A stretch of DNA of 64,000 bases from Amphibalanus amphitrite (lineage: Eukaryota > Arthropoda > Thecostraca > Balanomorpha > Balanidae). Under the pieces are notes generated by a model, which was given only the letters and a program-made list of their open reading frames with translations, had not been told where the DNA came from and did not search any database. The position numbers were made by a program, and so were the translations under genes. Positions within the stretch are counted from its first letter, which is position 1. Every line of letters begins with the position of its first letter. Positions 45,901 through 53,759 of the stretch are shown here, piece by piece. The stretch spans positions 1 to 64,000 of the forward strand of contig NW_024881560.1 in the NCBI RefSeq assembly GCF_019059575.1, in the 5' to 3' direction.

Positions 45901-48900
45901 ACCGTCGCCGACCGTCGGTAACCTTGAGTAATCGTCGCTGACCGTCTCTAACCTTGAGTGACCGTCGCTGACCGCCGTTGCACGGCCGTCGGTGCCGGCA
46001 CCGTGGGCCGACGATCTGTCTCCATCTGCGCTGCACGGCAGACAGTCCGGGCTACCTTACCGTCGGCCTGCGCCACCGGCCGGCGGCCCCAGCCCGGCCC
46101 TGCCCGGCCTGGCTGAGAGTACACCGTCTCCCCGTGCAGAGGTCGATGGTTGGAGGACCGCGACATTACGAACTTATATGGTAGAGCGGTACGATTGGGC
46201 CAGTATTGGGGATTCGAGAGTCGGTGAACTGTGTGAGATGCACATACTTTCAGACAGAGCTGAAATCGGAGGATGTATGAGGATTCTGTGAACGACCCAG
46301 TCTCTGATGTACACATTTACGGTTCCCACCAATATCAATGATCATACAAGTGCTGTTTCTAGGGTTTACAGGAGAAGCACAAGGCATTTCAGGCGCCTAT
46401 GACGCATAATATCACTTAGGGTATTCTTACACTTGATATATCAGCCCAGGGTCAGCAGCTAGCGGCGGGGATGCCGGTGTTGTAGCCTCCTAAACGGGTC
46501 GTCGAGCTGAGTCGACTGACATACAAAGCTCAGTTTCGATAAATTTGATAGTGGGGATGTTCATGCTGCGAGCCCTTGACATGTGTACCTACGTGGGGGA
46601 GTTTCATGAAGTTATTACACTAGGTTGTGGTTTTGTAATGCAGTCTCGCAGGGTGCGGTCAGTCGTGTGAGAGTATCCAGAAATGAGAATGACCATTGAC
46701 TGCTTTTGAATCAGTTGCAGTGTAGTTTCCCCTTGTCTGACTTATAATTGCTGCGATTTATGCCGCCTGACCTCAGGCCACTGCGTCTCGTGTCTTCCAT
46801 AGCTCTTTTGTGACCCCTGTTTCACCACGCTCCGTCTGCCCCAGGCCCGCTCCAAGCTGCCCAAGAAGCGGCGGCGCGTCCTGCCCGTGGAGAACACGAG
46901 GCGCGGCCTGCGCCGGGACCAGCCGGGCATCCAGCGGCGCATGAACGTCATCAAACACCACCCGCCGCCGCCGCCAGTAGCCGCCAAGGCCGCCCACGAG
47001 CTGCACACCTGTGAGGGCGCGCTCTTATCACCTCGTAACTGTCCTGCCTCATGCTCTGTGTTCCTTACCACGTTGCTGATTCCTGTCCTGCGGCCCTTGT
47101 CTCTGTTCTCTCCTATCCCGTCATCCGTCTCTAACTAGCTACCCTTCTTTGAATATGCGAATTCTTTGCTGCAAATCAGCGCAGGTCACTGGTATCAGTA
47201 TTCCATATTCATCGTCAGTTATGCAGTTTTGAGTATGTGGCCTGTTCTTAGCACAAATAACTGTTATTTGTAGTATTTTCGTATGTTACTCTGCTTAGTA
47301 TCTATGACGCTAACATACTCTGGAGTCGGGGAGGAACCCACGCCTACGCGAAGTGCGACCTTTCCCCGGACTGTATCGATCCAGGGCTCTGATAGGCCCT
47401 CACGCCGGTCTCCGTATCCCGTGGCTCGGCAGAGGGGTCATTAGCACGGGCCGAACACGGGTGTGGTGAGACCCGGTCCGGTTACCATTACCGACAGGTA
47501 CGGGATGACGGACAGGTACGGACTGACGGACAGTGCGGTCTGTCTGGGCGAACGGAGTGGCGGACAGACGGACGGGTGTGCGGACGGACAGACGAGCCGA
47601 CGGACAGACTGTTGACTGTCGAACTTTTGGCTGAAACAGCGATCCTGGACGAGCGAGAGTTAAGCACCGGTAAATGTGCCATCTGACTCGTGTGACCCGC
47701 AGCTCCGGTGAACACGCTGACCTCTGACCTGACCCGTGTGCCCCGCAGCGCCGGTGAACGGTGCTCCCGGGGTGTCGGTGCCGTGCCGCGGACTCGGCGG
47801 CGGCCTCCGGTCCCCTCCGGTCCTCCAGGCGCGCCCTCCAGCCGGTGTCGATCTCATCCTGGCGGCCAACAAGCCAGGTGGGTCCGGCTGCTCTGTCATC
47901 TCCCAAACCAAATAGGTTGGATTGGTGTGTGACTGATCTTATCATCTACCGATAGCGATATCTACCGATATTCCGTGGACTGGAGTTCTGTGCGGCGTTG
48001 GAATTTACTTCAAGTTGTCTGTCTTATTATCATATCCAATATCCATATTTCACCAACAGTTCTTCGTTCAATGTTTATAGATAACAAAAGTACGGCTCCA
48101 TCTACTACATTCTTCTAACATTACCTCAACTTTCCGGTTCCGGTCCGGTCTCTTTGTGGCGGCCTCAGGTCGTCTGACATCTGTAATTTCTCAGGAGACT
48201 CTCTGCTCGGACGATCGCAGCAACAGGCACCGCAATAAATTGTCCTGTCCGTTGTAGCGCGGGCGCCGTTGCCGGTCGACCGGCCGCGGCGGCTCGGTTA
48301 CAGCGCGACGTATGACAGATGGAGCCCGGCCGGTCGTAAACGGGAATCGTCAGCCGCCAAACGGAGCGACAACCAGCTGCCGGCCGAGCGGCGGTCGAAT
48401 TGACCACCTGTTGGCGAAAACTAAAAGGGGACGGTGTTTGTGGTGATACTCGGTGGAGCTGACGTCAGTCGACAGAGATATTTTCGTCAATGTGATATTT
48501 TCGGCGATGAAAACGTTTCTTCTCGAGTCGAGAAGAAATAAGCATTAAGCGGCGTTAGGCCGCGTTAGTTCTCATCTGGATAGTAACCCAAATCAACACA
48601 TTTGTGTACGAAGCGATTTTAGTTTGGGATTACACTATTATTGACCGTCCCAGCCGAGACCCCGTGGCGTTTGTTTGTCTGGTCCGGCTCCGTCGCCCCA
48701 GCTGTTTGTCCCGTGGCGGCCGCGCGGTGCTTCTGACGGTCACCCCGTCTCCCTTGTCTGGGGAGCGGGTAGTCAAGAGTCGGCTCCGCCCGAACCCTGT
48801 AACTAACCGACGGCCTCTCCGCAGTCGGGTCACAGACCGGCGTCGGCGCGCTCATTTTTAACGGCACGTGGGGGCGATAGGCACGTGGCTGGGAACGATA

Positions 48901-51900
48901 CCTAACTCTGAGTGAGCTAACATAGCAGTGGCAATGGCGAAATTTGGCGGCGTATTAGCGGATATTGATAGTGAAGTCTGCCAGCATCTGTTATGGATAC
49001 AGCAAATATGATTACTCGGTCAATTGAATGTTTGGCTCGGTTTTTCGGTATTTGCGTGTACCATTGACGGCTCGCTCTGCTCAGCTGCGGACATTCTGCA
49101 GCGGCTAATCTAATGGCCTGCAGGGCCCATTGTCTGACGCTTTGGTCGATGGTTCTCTTTTTTTAGGAACGATGGGCACCGGTGTGCGGCTGCTGGAGCG
49201 AGGGCCCACGGTAACAGTGGGGTCACAGACACTCCCCCCGGGGACGGTCGGTATCACACTGGGGGAGACGAGCTCAGCGCTCCTCACGGCACCGGTCGAA
49301 CTGCAGTCCGCTCTCCTGGCAATGGTCAGTGTCACTGCCTCTGTCCGTGTCGTCCGTCCGCGGCCGATGGAGGGATGGATTTGGGATGTTTATTGGTGGT
49401 ATGGGTGTTCGGCTGGGCGGATAATTACTAATTAGACATACCACAAACCGCTTCCCTGTCTATTGGATGACGTGCATCACTGCTAAAGCCAATTAACTGA
49501 TATAGGGACTCAAATTAGGAAGTCATCAATATTCATTACCCGCACATTTGTTGACGTAAACATCGTAATGGGATCACAGAAGCCCATCACTGCCTCATCC
49601 GTTTGCCGGTTTAGCAAAACTATTACTGACAGCTGCAAAATGGCTTCACAGCTCAGAGCTTCGTCGAAAAGAAACTACGACAAAGTTAAGATGGAACTTT
49701 TCAGGGTACGTCAGGTCTTGTAGGCTGGCGATGAACCGAAGTGAAAACGGACATGACCCCTGAGAAAGACGCAGAAGTTATACTGACAGTCAGTTTTATT
49801 GTCGAATCGGCACTGGATAACAGAATGCATTGAACACGACACGACAGTCATGCCCCGATGGGCGTTACAGCGACTGGAAGTGTGAGCGAGGATCCGGAAA
49901 GCTTGCACGGGCGAAGGGGAGCACATACCTACTGGTGATACAGTAGATGAGTGGGGTGGTGGGAACTGATGAGGCGAACCGGAGATGATGAGTTTAAAGG
50001 GAGGTTATGGGATGTCGTGTAGATTATCCCAGTGTCGAAGAATGCGTAGGACAATGGAAAGATGATGGGATGACGGAAAGATGCTATAGGTTATTGGAGA
50101 GCTGATGACCCTGGTCTTGGGGGATGATCTCGGTGTCGGGGAGGTGATAAGAATGTCGGGGAGATGACCCCGTTGTCTAGGGAATGTGTGTGTGAGTGTT
50201 GGAGGATGGGGTGACGGGGATATTATTTCTGTGCCGGGTAGCCGGGTGATATAACTGGGAGCCGAGTGGTATAACTAGGGGCCCGAGCGGCGGCCGGCGT
50301 CGGTCGATATTACCGGGCGCCGGCCGCCGACCGTCCAGATGGCGGCCGGCATTTTTCAATAGTGTCCGACGTGCCGGGCCGGACCGATGGCCGCGAGGCG
50401 TGACCGGCCGCTGATGAGGCCGACGGCGCCATGGCCGGCCGTGCAGAGCTGCGGACGGTGCGGGGCGGTGGTAGGGGAGGCCGACGGCGCCATGGCCGGC
50501 CGTGCAGGGCGCCGGGCGGTGCAGGGCGCCGGGGCGGTGGTAGGGAGAGGCTGGGCGCCATGGCCGGCCGTGCAGGGCGCCGGGCGGTGCAGGGTGGTGG
50601 TAGGGAGAGGCCGACGGCGCCATGGCCGGCCGTGCAGGGCGCCGGGCGGTGGCAGGGAGAGGCTCGGCGCCATGGCTGGCCGTACAGGGCAGTCGGAGCT
50701 GGTGGGGAGCGGTGGTGGACGGGGCGCCGTGGGTGCAGAGCACCGGGCGGTGGTAGGGAGAGAGGCCGGGACTGGTGGGGAGCGGTGATGGTGGACGGGA
50801 TGCCATGGGTGCAGGGCGCCGGGAGGTGGTAGGGAGAGGCCGGGCGCCGTGGCCGGCCGTGCAGGGCGGCCGGGGCTGGTGGGGAGCGGTGGTGGACGGG
50901 GCGCGGGGCTGATGGGAGCGGCTGGGCGCCATGGCCGGCCGTGCAGAGCGGCCGGAGTGGCGGTGGAGGGGAGCGGTATTGGCCGGAGGTGGACGGTGTT
51001 CGGTCCTACCGCCCACCGCCAGATTTATCCGCTGGGTGAGACCTGTCAGCTGTCCGCCCAATAAGGCCATGGGAGTGAAGTAGGTAACGTTGTCCCCAAA
51101 GTTCACATCAGGTATGCCTGATTTTGTTTGCTCCAGTCATCAATTCTAACTTTGAAATAAGTTGCAAAACTTGTGGCGCGCTAAGCCACGTGGCACAGCG
51201 TTATCTTCCGCTGCAACTTATATTTTGTAGCTGCGGAAATTTGTTTGAAGTGAAAGGATGCTTGAAAAATTGTAATCATTGTTACATAAATGCGGCGCAC
51301 CAATTCTCTGCCACCGGGAAAGCACGCGTTGCGACATTCCCTTCCGTTCGTATGCCGATCAATGCGCAGGCACAGGTGAACAATTGTTGCATAGTGCTTA
51401 GTGCAGATTAGGCCACTGTTGAGGTATTCCGGTACATTTGATACGCTTATCTCTCGGAGCGCCCTACAGCACCTGGGGCAGGCTGTTGAAGAGCTTAGCC
51501 CTATTCTGGGAACCCTCCACTCGGGGTCTGACGGTCACCAACTGATCGCCAGGCCGCCGGAAGCGGGCCTCCCGCTGCCGCTGCCACTGCGGACTCGGCG
51601 GCCGGGACCAGCTCGGGGACGGCTGATGCTGCTGTCGGCTGCCGACGACCGTCTGTCAGCAGCGGCAGCAGTACGAGCAGCAGTACCACCACCAGCAGCA
51701 GTGGCAGTACTAGCAGCAGCAGCAGCAGGGGCAGCGGCAGCAGCAGCACGGGGAGCGGCAGCGCAGCCGGTGGCGCCGGCAGCAGCATCAGAAACGAACG
51801 AGCAGGCAACGAACAAGGTACTGTTGAACTAGGATCACAGTCGTGGTGAAAGAAGCACGATATTAGAATGTGGACATCTTATGATTCTAACATCACATTG

Positions 51901-52148
51901 AAGGATAACTTATTTTTATTTCTCTCGTAATACAGTTCGGTCTTAATCGTATCAAGAAACCATGCGAATAGTCAAGCACCAACATGCCATTATAATTCGC
52001 TTCTGCCACTGACCTATCTCTGTCTCTGCCGGCAGCGGCCGCCGGCACGGACACCTCCTATATGCTGCTGACCGCTGCGGACGAGCCCAGCCTGTCGCGT
52101 CACCAGCTGGACCGGGCCATCGCCTCGCTGCCCAGCGTGGCGCTATGA
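32899..52148 (+). CDS. Shaw: Shaw-type (Kv3) voltage-gated potassium channel, nine coding exons
   Basis: Spliced exons 32899-33092, 33615-33747, 38127-38306, 39315-40076, 46845-47010, 47749-47877, 49167-49324, 51553-51817 and 52036-52148 total 2100 nt, giving 699 residues. All introns are GT-AG and every phase agrees. Order: T1 tetramerisation domain (about 8-105) with HX5CX20CC zinc ligands (H70, C76, C97, C98), S1 (170-190), S2, S3, arginine-bearing S4 (291-318), S5, selectivity filter TVGYGD (376-381), S6 with PVP (407-409), then a basic segment [13 protein letters not shown] and a long low-complexity tail. Family knowledge: Shaw subunits form tetrameric plasma-membrane channels carrying delayed or leak-like K+ current in neurons. 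The tail appears longer than in the Drosophila protein. Exons 1-5 are secure; 6-9 rest on phase, frame and coding character. Confidence 0.9.
33615..33747 (+). CDS. Shaw: Shaw exon 2: zinc-binding half of T1 domain (shortest form)
   Basis: After acceptor GTTTGCAG the exon completes Arg65 and reads [20 protein letters not shown] through [14 protein letters not shown] (residues 66-109). It contains the HX5CX20CC motif in which non-Shaker Kv channels bind interfacial zinc. The first donor is CAG|GTACGG at 33748. Joining here to exon 3 reproduces the family length exactly. The 3' 30 nt plus the donor are the founding unit of a 36-bp array, so later donors could extend the exon in frame by multiples of 12 codons (plus 3 extra at one irregular copy). 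Which donor is used cannot be told from sequence. Confidence 0.9.
33718..34623 (+). repeat. 36-bp minisatellite made of the exon 2 end plus its 5' splice site
   Basis: There are about 25 tandem units, each encoding [12 protein letters not shown] if translated. Twenty-four are exactly 36 bp apart or nearly so. The fourteenth (34186-34230) is a rearranged 45-bp version, and the fifteenth lacks its first three bases. In 19 copies the junction is CAG|GTACGG or CAG|GTACGA. Three read CAG|GTAATG, one CTG|GTACGG, and the last (34588-34623) has lost the GT. Because 36 is divisible by three and the unit lacks stops, several frames on both strands stay open for about 1 kb. Those long frames are not evidence of separate proteins. 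Confidence 0.95.
34633..35085. other. Intron 2 sequence, unremarkable
   Basis: AT-richer intronic sequence follows the array. It contains three scattered 'gcgctttg/aaagcgc' motifs, with no exon or mobile element ends recognised before the TTAA at 35086. Confidence 0.4.
35086..36125. mobile_element. TTAA-flanked element in Shaw intron 2 (family G)
   Basis: TTAACCCTCGCCGGCCGAGG at the left is mirrored at the right by CCTCGGCCGGCGCG and, after a short spacer, GGCGAGGGTTAA. G-run and C-run hairpins lie at 35104-35131 and 36050-36080. Half-sites cluster at 35240-35254, 35415-35434 and 35750-35805. It is non-coding. The related right end at 20160-20216 shows that the spacer with 'tgtagaaaacc' belongs to the element. 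Confidence 0.65.
36259..37132 (+). repeat. Recent cassette duplication in Shaw intron 2
   Basis: Cassette A (36259-36470) recurs at 36730-36941 with one visible base change in 212. Cassette C (36641-36735) recurs at 37038-37132, essentially identical. The sequences between A and C differ completely (170 bp at 36471-36640, 96 bp at 36942-37037). Cassette A includes an AT-rich 'gcgatatatattaaccgtac' stretch. No protein or RNA gene is recognised. The near identity points to a recent event. Confidence 0.8.
38127..38306 (+). CDS. Shaw: Shaw exon 3: T1-S1 linker
   Basis: This 180-nt phase-0 exon encodes residues 110-169: [20 protein letters not shown], then [12 protein letters not shown] and [13 protein letters not shown] up to SCSAAK. 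This is the conserved linker between the T1 domain and the first membrane segment in Shaw channels. It contacts the gating machinery and ends just before S1. The acceptor is CCCGAAG|, a relatively weak match; the donor is AAG|GTGGGC at 38307. The family glutamate after HRDTQ is a threonine here. Confidence 0.92.
38307..39314 (+). other. Shaw intron 3
   Basis: The 1.0-kb intron is bounded by GTGGGC and TCGGCAG. Its sequence is unique-looking, with no mobile element ends seen. Confidence 0.8.
39315..40076 (+). CDS. Shaw: Shaw exon 4: S1-S6 membrane core and pore
   Basis: This 762-nt phase-0 exon encodes residues 170-423, the whole ion-conducting unit. S1 is [21 protein letters not shown]2 contains [21 protein letters not shown]3 lies around [13 protein letters not shown]. 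The voltage sensor is [21 protein letters not shown]5 is [20 protein letters not shown]. The pore helix and filter are [15 protein letters not shown]6 has the [12 protein letters not shown] gate hinge. The voltage sensor has fewer basic residues than Shaker, as usual for Shaw. GC content at third positions is very high. Donor CAG|GTGAGC at 40077; the reading frame stays open about 640 nt into intron 4, which is probably chance in GC-rich DNA. Confidence 0.96.
40880..41770 (-). repeat. E-box-rich repeat (family C), copy 3, uninterrupted
   Basis: This inverted copy starts at 'gccttttgggcgaag' and ends with GCTCGCTGCGCTCGCTCGCT. It carries CACGTG at several spots, with doubled GCACGTGCGCACGTGC palindromes near 41063-41078 and 41191-41206. 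It is the empty-site counterpart of the copy at 13711-15559. It includes an expanded GGCCG-type pentamer run at 41658-41702. Confidence 0.65.
41658..41702 (+). repeat. (GGGCC)n pentanucleotide tract
   Basis: About eight to nine pentamers of GGGCC sit in tandem. The equivalent position in the two other family C copies has only three or so units (13778-13797) or a short GGCCGGCC run (5242-5253). This shows a locus-specific expansion. Confidence 0.85.
41816..43426. mobile_element. hAT-like element in Shaw intron 4 with 8-bp duplication
   Basis: The ends are CATTAGCGTCGCCA and, inverted, CATAGGCGTCGCCA. The 8-bp CGTGCAAG lies on both sides (41808-41815 and 43427-43434). This is the hAT signature. 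At 1611 bp it is non-autonomous. About 600 bp of its interior (42230-42830) is the same degenerate GGGCCCT-type satellite found in the hAT-like element at 20.4 kb. No transposase domain was recognised. Confidence 0.8.
43427..44042. other. Intron 4 spacer, no gene recognised
   Basis: A minus-strand frame of about 140 codons spans 43277-43705, but it crosses the hAT boundary at 43426 and shows no family I know, so I do not call it. A poly-C/G patch lies at 43733-43749. Confidence 0.35.
44043..45244. mobile_element. TTAA-flanked element in Shaw intron 4 (family H)
   Basis: It opens TTAACCCGCGCCCCAGTGGC and closes CACTGGGGCGAAGGTTAA, again inverted ends inside TTAA. The interior shows AGGTCA pairs at 44236-44263, 44564-44616 and 45063-45094 and a G/C hairpin at each end. 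The central part resembles family A. It is about 1.2 kb and non-coding. Confidence 0.65.
45690..46010 (+). repeat. Degenerate tandem of 'accgtcgctgaccgtcggtaaccttgag'
   Basis: The words GACCGTC, GGTAACC and CTTGAGTGACC alternate at irregular spacing of about 12-36 bp. Unit length varies, which suggests an old, decayed minisatellite within intron 4. Confidence 0.65.
46845..47010 (+). CDS. Shaw: Shaw exon 5: proximal cytoplasmic C-terminus
   Basis: This exon encodes residues 424-478 plus one base. It opens [20 protein letters not shown], which matches the segment that follows 'YSHTQ' in arthropod Shaw channels and so anchors the gene model downstream of the 6.8-kb intron. It then runs through an arginine-rich stretch to [18 protein letters not shown]. 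The acceptor is TGCCCCAG and the donor is ACCT|GTGAGG at 47011 (phase 1). Confidence 0.88.
47665..47760 (+). repeat. 46-bp tandem duplication carrying the exon 6 acceptor
   Basis: The string ending in GTGTG-C/A-CCCGCAG followed by 'c-t/g-ccggtgaac' occurs with AG at 47701-47702 and again with AG at 47747-47748, 46 bp later. A third, partial start ('caccggtaaatg') lies before them. Only the downstream acceptor gives the frame that continues into exon 7; the upstream one would shift the frame because 46 is not a multiple of three. Confidence 0.75.
47749..47877 (+). CDS. Shaw: Shaw exon 6: C-terminal tail
   Basis: This exon completes Ser479 and encodes [20 protein letters not shown] then [22 protein letters not shown], ending with one base of Gly522. 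It is low in complexity and rich in Gly and Pro, so family comparison is weak. The call rests on its acceptor, donor CAG|GTGGGT, matching phases on both sides, and an open frame only in the predicted phase. The acceptor is one of a duplicated pair. Confidence 0.65.
49167..49324 (+). CDS. Shaw: Shaw exon 7: C-terminal tail
   Basis: After a strong TTTTTTTAG acceptor the exon finishes Gly522 and reads [20 protein letters not shown] then [20 protein letters not shown] and [12 protein letters not shown] (residues 523-574). The donor is ATG|GTCAGT at 49325. No membrane segment or known domain is present. It is probably a regulatory or scaffold-binding part of the cytoplasmic tail. Phase agreement with exons 6 and 8 supports it. 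Confidence 0.7.
49325..51552 (+). other. Shaw intron 7
   Basis: This 2.2-kb intron has a GC-rich minisatellite (50420-50960) in the middle and unique-looking sequence on both sides. Short 'gatgatggg/gtgtcgggga' repeats appear at 50060-50215. Confidence 0.6.
50420..50960 (+). repeat. GC-rich minisatellite, units around 60-75 bp
   Basis: Core phrases 'gcgccatggccggccgtgca' and 'gggcgccgggcggtg' followed by 'ggtagggagaggc' recur at least seven times, with variable internal deletions. Long frames on both strands are a by-product of the composition. It lies wholly in Shaw intron 7. Confidence 0.75.
51553..51817 (+). CDS. Shaw: Shaw exon 8: serine-rich C-terminal tail
   Basis: This exon encodes residues 575-662 plus one base. 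The predicted frame begins [20 protein letters not shown] and becomes a serine-rich, glycine/threonine-studded run ([20 protein letters not shown] region) over an AGC repeat. It ends RNERAGNEQ and donor AAG|GTACTG. The alternative frame would give poly-alanine. The serine frame is chosen because only it joins exon 7 (phase 0) and exon 9 (phase 1) without a stop. Disordered, probably phosphorylatable tail; length likely varies between individuals. Confidence 0.6.
51655..51790 (+). repeat. Interrupted AGC trinucleotide repeat inside exon 8
   Basis: AGC and AGT/GGC triplets dominate, with the longest pure run of AGC at about 51711-51728. In the coding frame it gives Ser with scattered Gly and Thr. 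In the neighbouring frames it would give Ala or Gln. Confidence 0.75.
52036..52148 (+). CDS. Shaw: Shaw exon 9: C-terminus and stop
   Basis: After acceptor CCGGCAG the exon completes Ala663 and reads [20 protein letters not shown] then [16 protein letters not shown] before TGA (52146-52148). The conserved-looking, non-repetitive composition and phase fit support it as the true end. The last three residues (V-A-L) have the hydrophobic pattern of class II PDZ ligands, so scaffold binding is possible but unproven. Confidence 0.72.
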
Positions 52149-53340
52149 CACGCCGAGACCTGTGAACTGTGAGCGTACGGCGAGACTCCGCCGAGACCCT
52201 TCCACCGCGCGTCCCTACGGCCGGGCGCCCCCGAACCCCACTCGGCCGGCGCGGCCCTGTGACAATGTCCTCCGAACCAGTGTCGTATCCGCGTGTGACG
52301 GCAGCGGGTGGGTCACTCTAACCCGGTCAGCGCTGTTCACTGGCTGGTTATGGCTGGTGTCGACGCGACCTCTCTGACGCTCGGCAAATGTCACCCGAGG
52401 CCGGTGACTCTCTGCGCTGTGACCTTCTCCGTGAGCTGGGGTAACTCACTTACCGTGGTGATTGCGGACGCCCACTCAAACTATACCAGCCAGGAGTGCA
52501 CCATGTCGCACAAATGGTATATTGAAATAATAAAGTATATCGTGTACAGGGTAGTCGGTTTTTCTGCTGTCGTCGTGCGCTGATACGAGATAGGAAATGT
52601 CACTCGTTGCGAGTTTTTTACGTCGTCTGTACAGGAGGTCGATGTACAGTGGGTCTATTTAAGATCTCCAGAGCCACCACGTGGCGCTACGGTCGGGGTA
52701 GGGCGAGTCCAAATCCCGAGGGAAGTGAGGTCACCGGTCATTGTGGGGGAAGGAGGGAGGGGGAGTGGCGCGGTATCACGGCGCATGGGGCGTGCGTAGC
52801 GCCGGGAGTGGGCCGCCCAGGGCCGCCCGCCACTGCGCCGAGGTTGAGGGGAGGGGATGATGGTTGCGGGTGCGTTCACTCCGGTATGGTGGTATTCTGT
52901 TCATGTGGAACCAGCAAGAATGCGACTGAAGGGAATCATTATCTCAAACAAACGGACAAGCGAGAGGCAGCGCCAGTTCCAGCCAAAATCTTGAGCAATG
53001 ATAATTGAAGTCTAGGACGTATTAAAATCATGCAACTATTCAGTCGATAGTTGCATGATGGCAGTCTTAGGCTTTTCTAAAATGTTATTTGAGTTGGGTA
53101 TTTTTTCATTTGGCACGTTCAGTTTTGACGAGTTTATCGGGTCGAAAAGAATCCGAAAAGAAAGAGTTAAAATAGCTCCAGAAAAATGACCAAAAAAATA
53201 TTTTCTTTAAAAATGAAACTAAGCTAGACATTTATAAGCGAAAATTTTGACTTTTTTGAGAGGATTTTGAGGAAAGATGTTGGCGAAAGATGTCATCGTG
53301 CTTGTCTGTGTTGCAGTAGTAGAAAAGGTTTTGGTTCGTG
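52149..53340 (+). other. Probable 3' untranslated region and downstream flank of Shaw
   Basis: This is non-repetitive sequence after the stop codon. The first clear AATAAA is at 52529-52534. No further coding region is recognised up to the SINE at 53345. Confidence 0.45.
52529..52534 (+). promoter_or_regulatory. Candidate polyadenylation signal AATAAA
   Basis: This is the first canonical hexamer downstream of the Shaw stop codon, 380 bp away. A GT-rich stretch follows at 52545-52580. Use is not demonstrated. Confidence 0.4.
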
Positions 53341-53344
53341 TCCA

Positions 53345-53430
53345 GATAAAACCAGACCCGGGAGTGGGGCTCGAACTCACGACATCACGTTCAGCTCACA
53401 GGTTACCCAACCTAAACGCTACGAGCACCT
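53345..53430 (-). mobile_element. tRNA-derived SINE head (minus strand)
   Basis: On the minus strand an A-box-like TAGCGTTTAGGTTGGG (near 53405-53421) and a B-box-like AGTTCGAGCCCC (near 53366-53377) are spaced as in tRNA genes, and part of the acceptor-like region pairs. It is more probably a SINE or tRNA pseudogene than a working tRNA because the stems are imperfect and a second head lies 100 bp away. Confidence 0.45.
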
Positions 53431-53525
53431 ATCGCCCTGCGCAGCTTGCTCAGTGCTACGGCTATAGTTCGGCCAAAGTGTCTGACGTCTGTCAATGTCA
53501 CGAGGCGAAGCCCCTAGGTAAATGT

Positions 53526-53640
53526 CCGTCCCGGGAGCTCGGTCGGTAGGGCTTTGGACTCCGTGTGGTGAGAGCGCACGTCCCGGTTGCAAAAGTCCGG
53601 GTTCGAAACGCGACGTGTGCTTGACGTTTTTGAGCTCCTG
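53526..53640 (+). mobile_element. tRNA-derived SINE head (plus strand)
   Basis: A-box-like GAGCTCGGTCGGTAGGG lies at 53535-53551 and B-box-like GGGTTCGAAACG at about 53600-53611. Sequence beyond (to about 53760) looks like the SINE body. The two heads at 53.4 and 53.5 kb point in opposite directions. Confidence 0.5.
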
Positions 53641-53759
53641 ACGGGTATGGTTGTGGTTGGTGGCAGGCCGCTGCCAGGCGAAGTCAGTGAGGGGATCGGC
53701 CGTGCGCGGCTATGTGCGCACGTTAAACTTTGGACTCTGAATTCTGCCATAGACCAGGA

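Larger units (their letters stand above)
40077..46844 (+). other. Shaw intron 4, 6.8 kb, loaded with mobile elements
   Basis: It is bounded by GTGAGC and CTGCCCCAG. It contains an inverted E-box-rich repeat (40880-41770), a hAT-like element (41816-43426), a TTAA element (44043-45244) and a degenerate tandem (45690-46010). The remaining parts are unique-looking. No additional exon was recognised. Confidence 0.8.

Noticed and set aside
47690-47748. Upstream acceptor at 47702 as the real start of Shaw exon 6
   Set aside because: It shifts the frame by 46 nt relative to the chosen acceptor and breaks the join to exon 7.
47400-47945. A 181-codon minus-strand frame
   Set aside because: It runs antisense across Shaw exon 6 and the adjoining intron in GC-rich DNA. 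No domain is visible.
50177-51106. A 309-codon minus-strand frame rich in Pro, Ala and His
   Set aside because: It lies over the GC-rich minisatellite in Shaw intron 7 and reflects the repeat composition, and it matches no family I recognise.
51553-51817. Poly-alanine reading of Shaw exon 8
   Set aside because: That frame does not agree with the intron phases of exons 7 and 9, whereas the serine-rich frame agrees with both.
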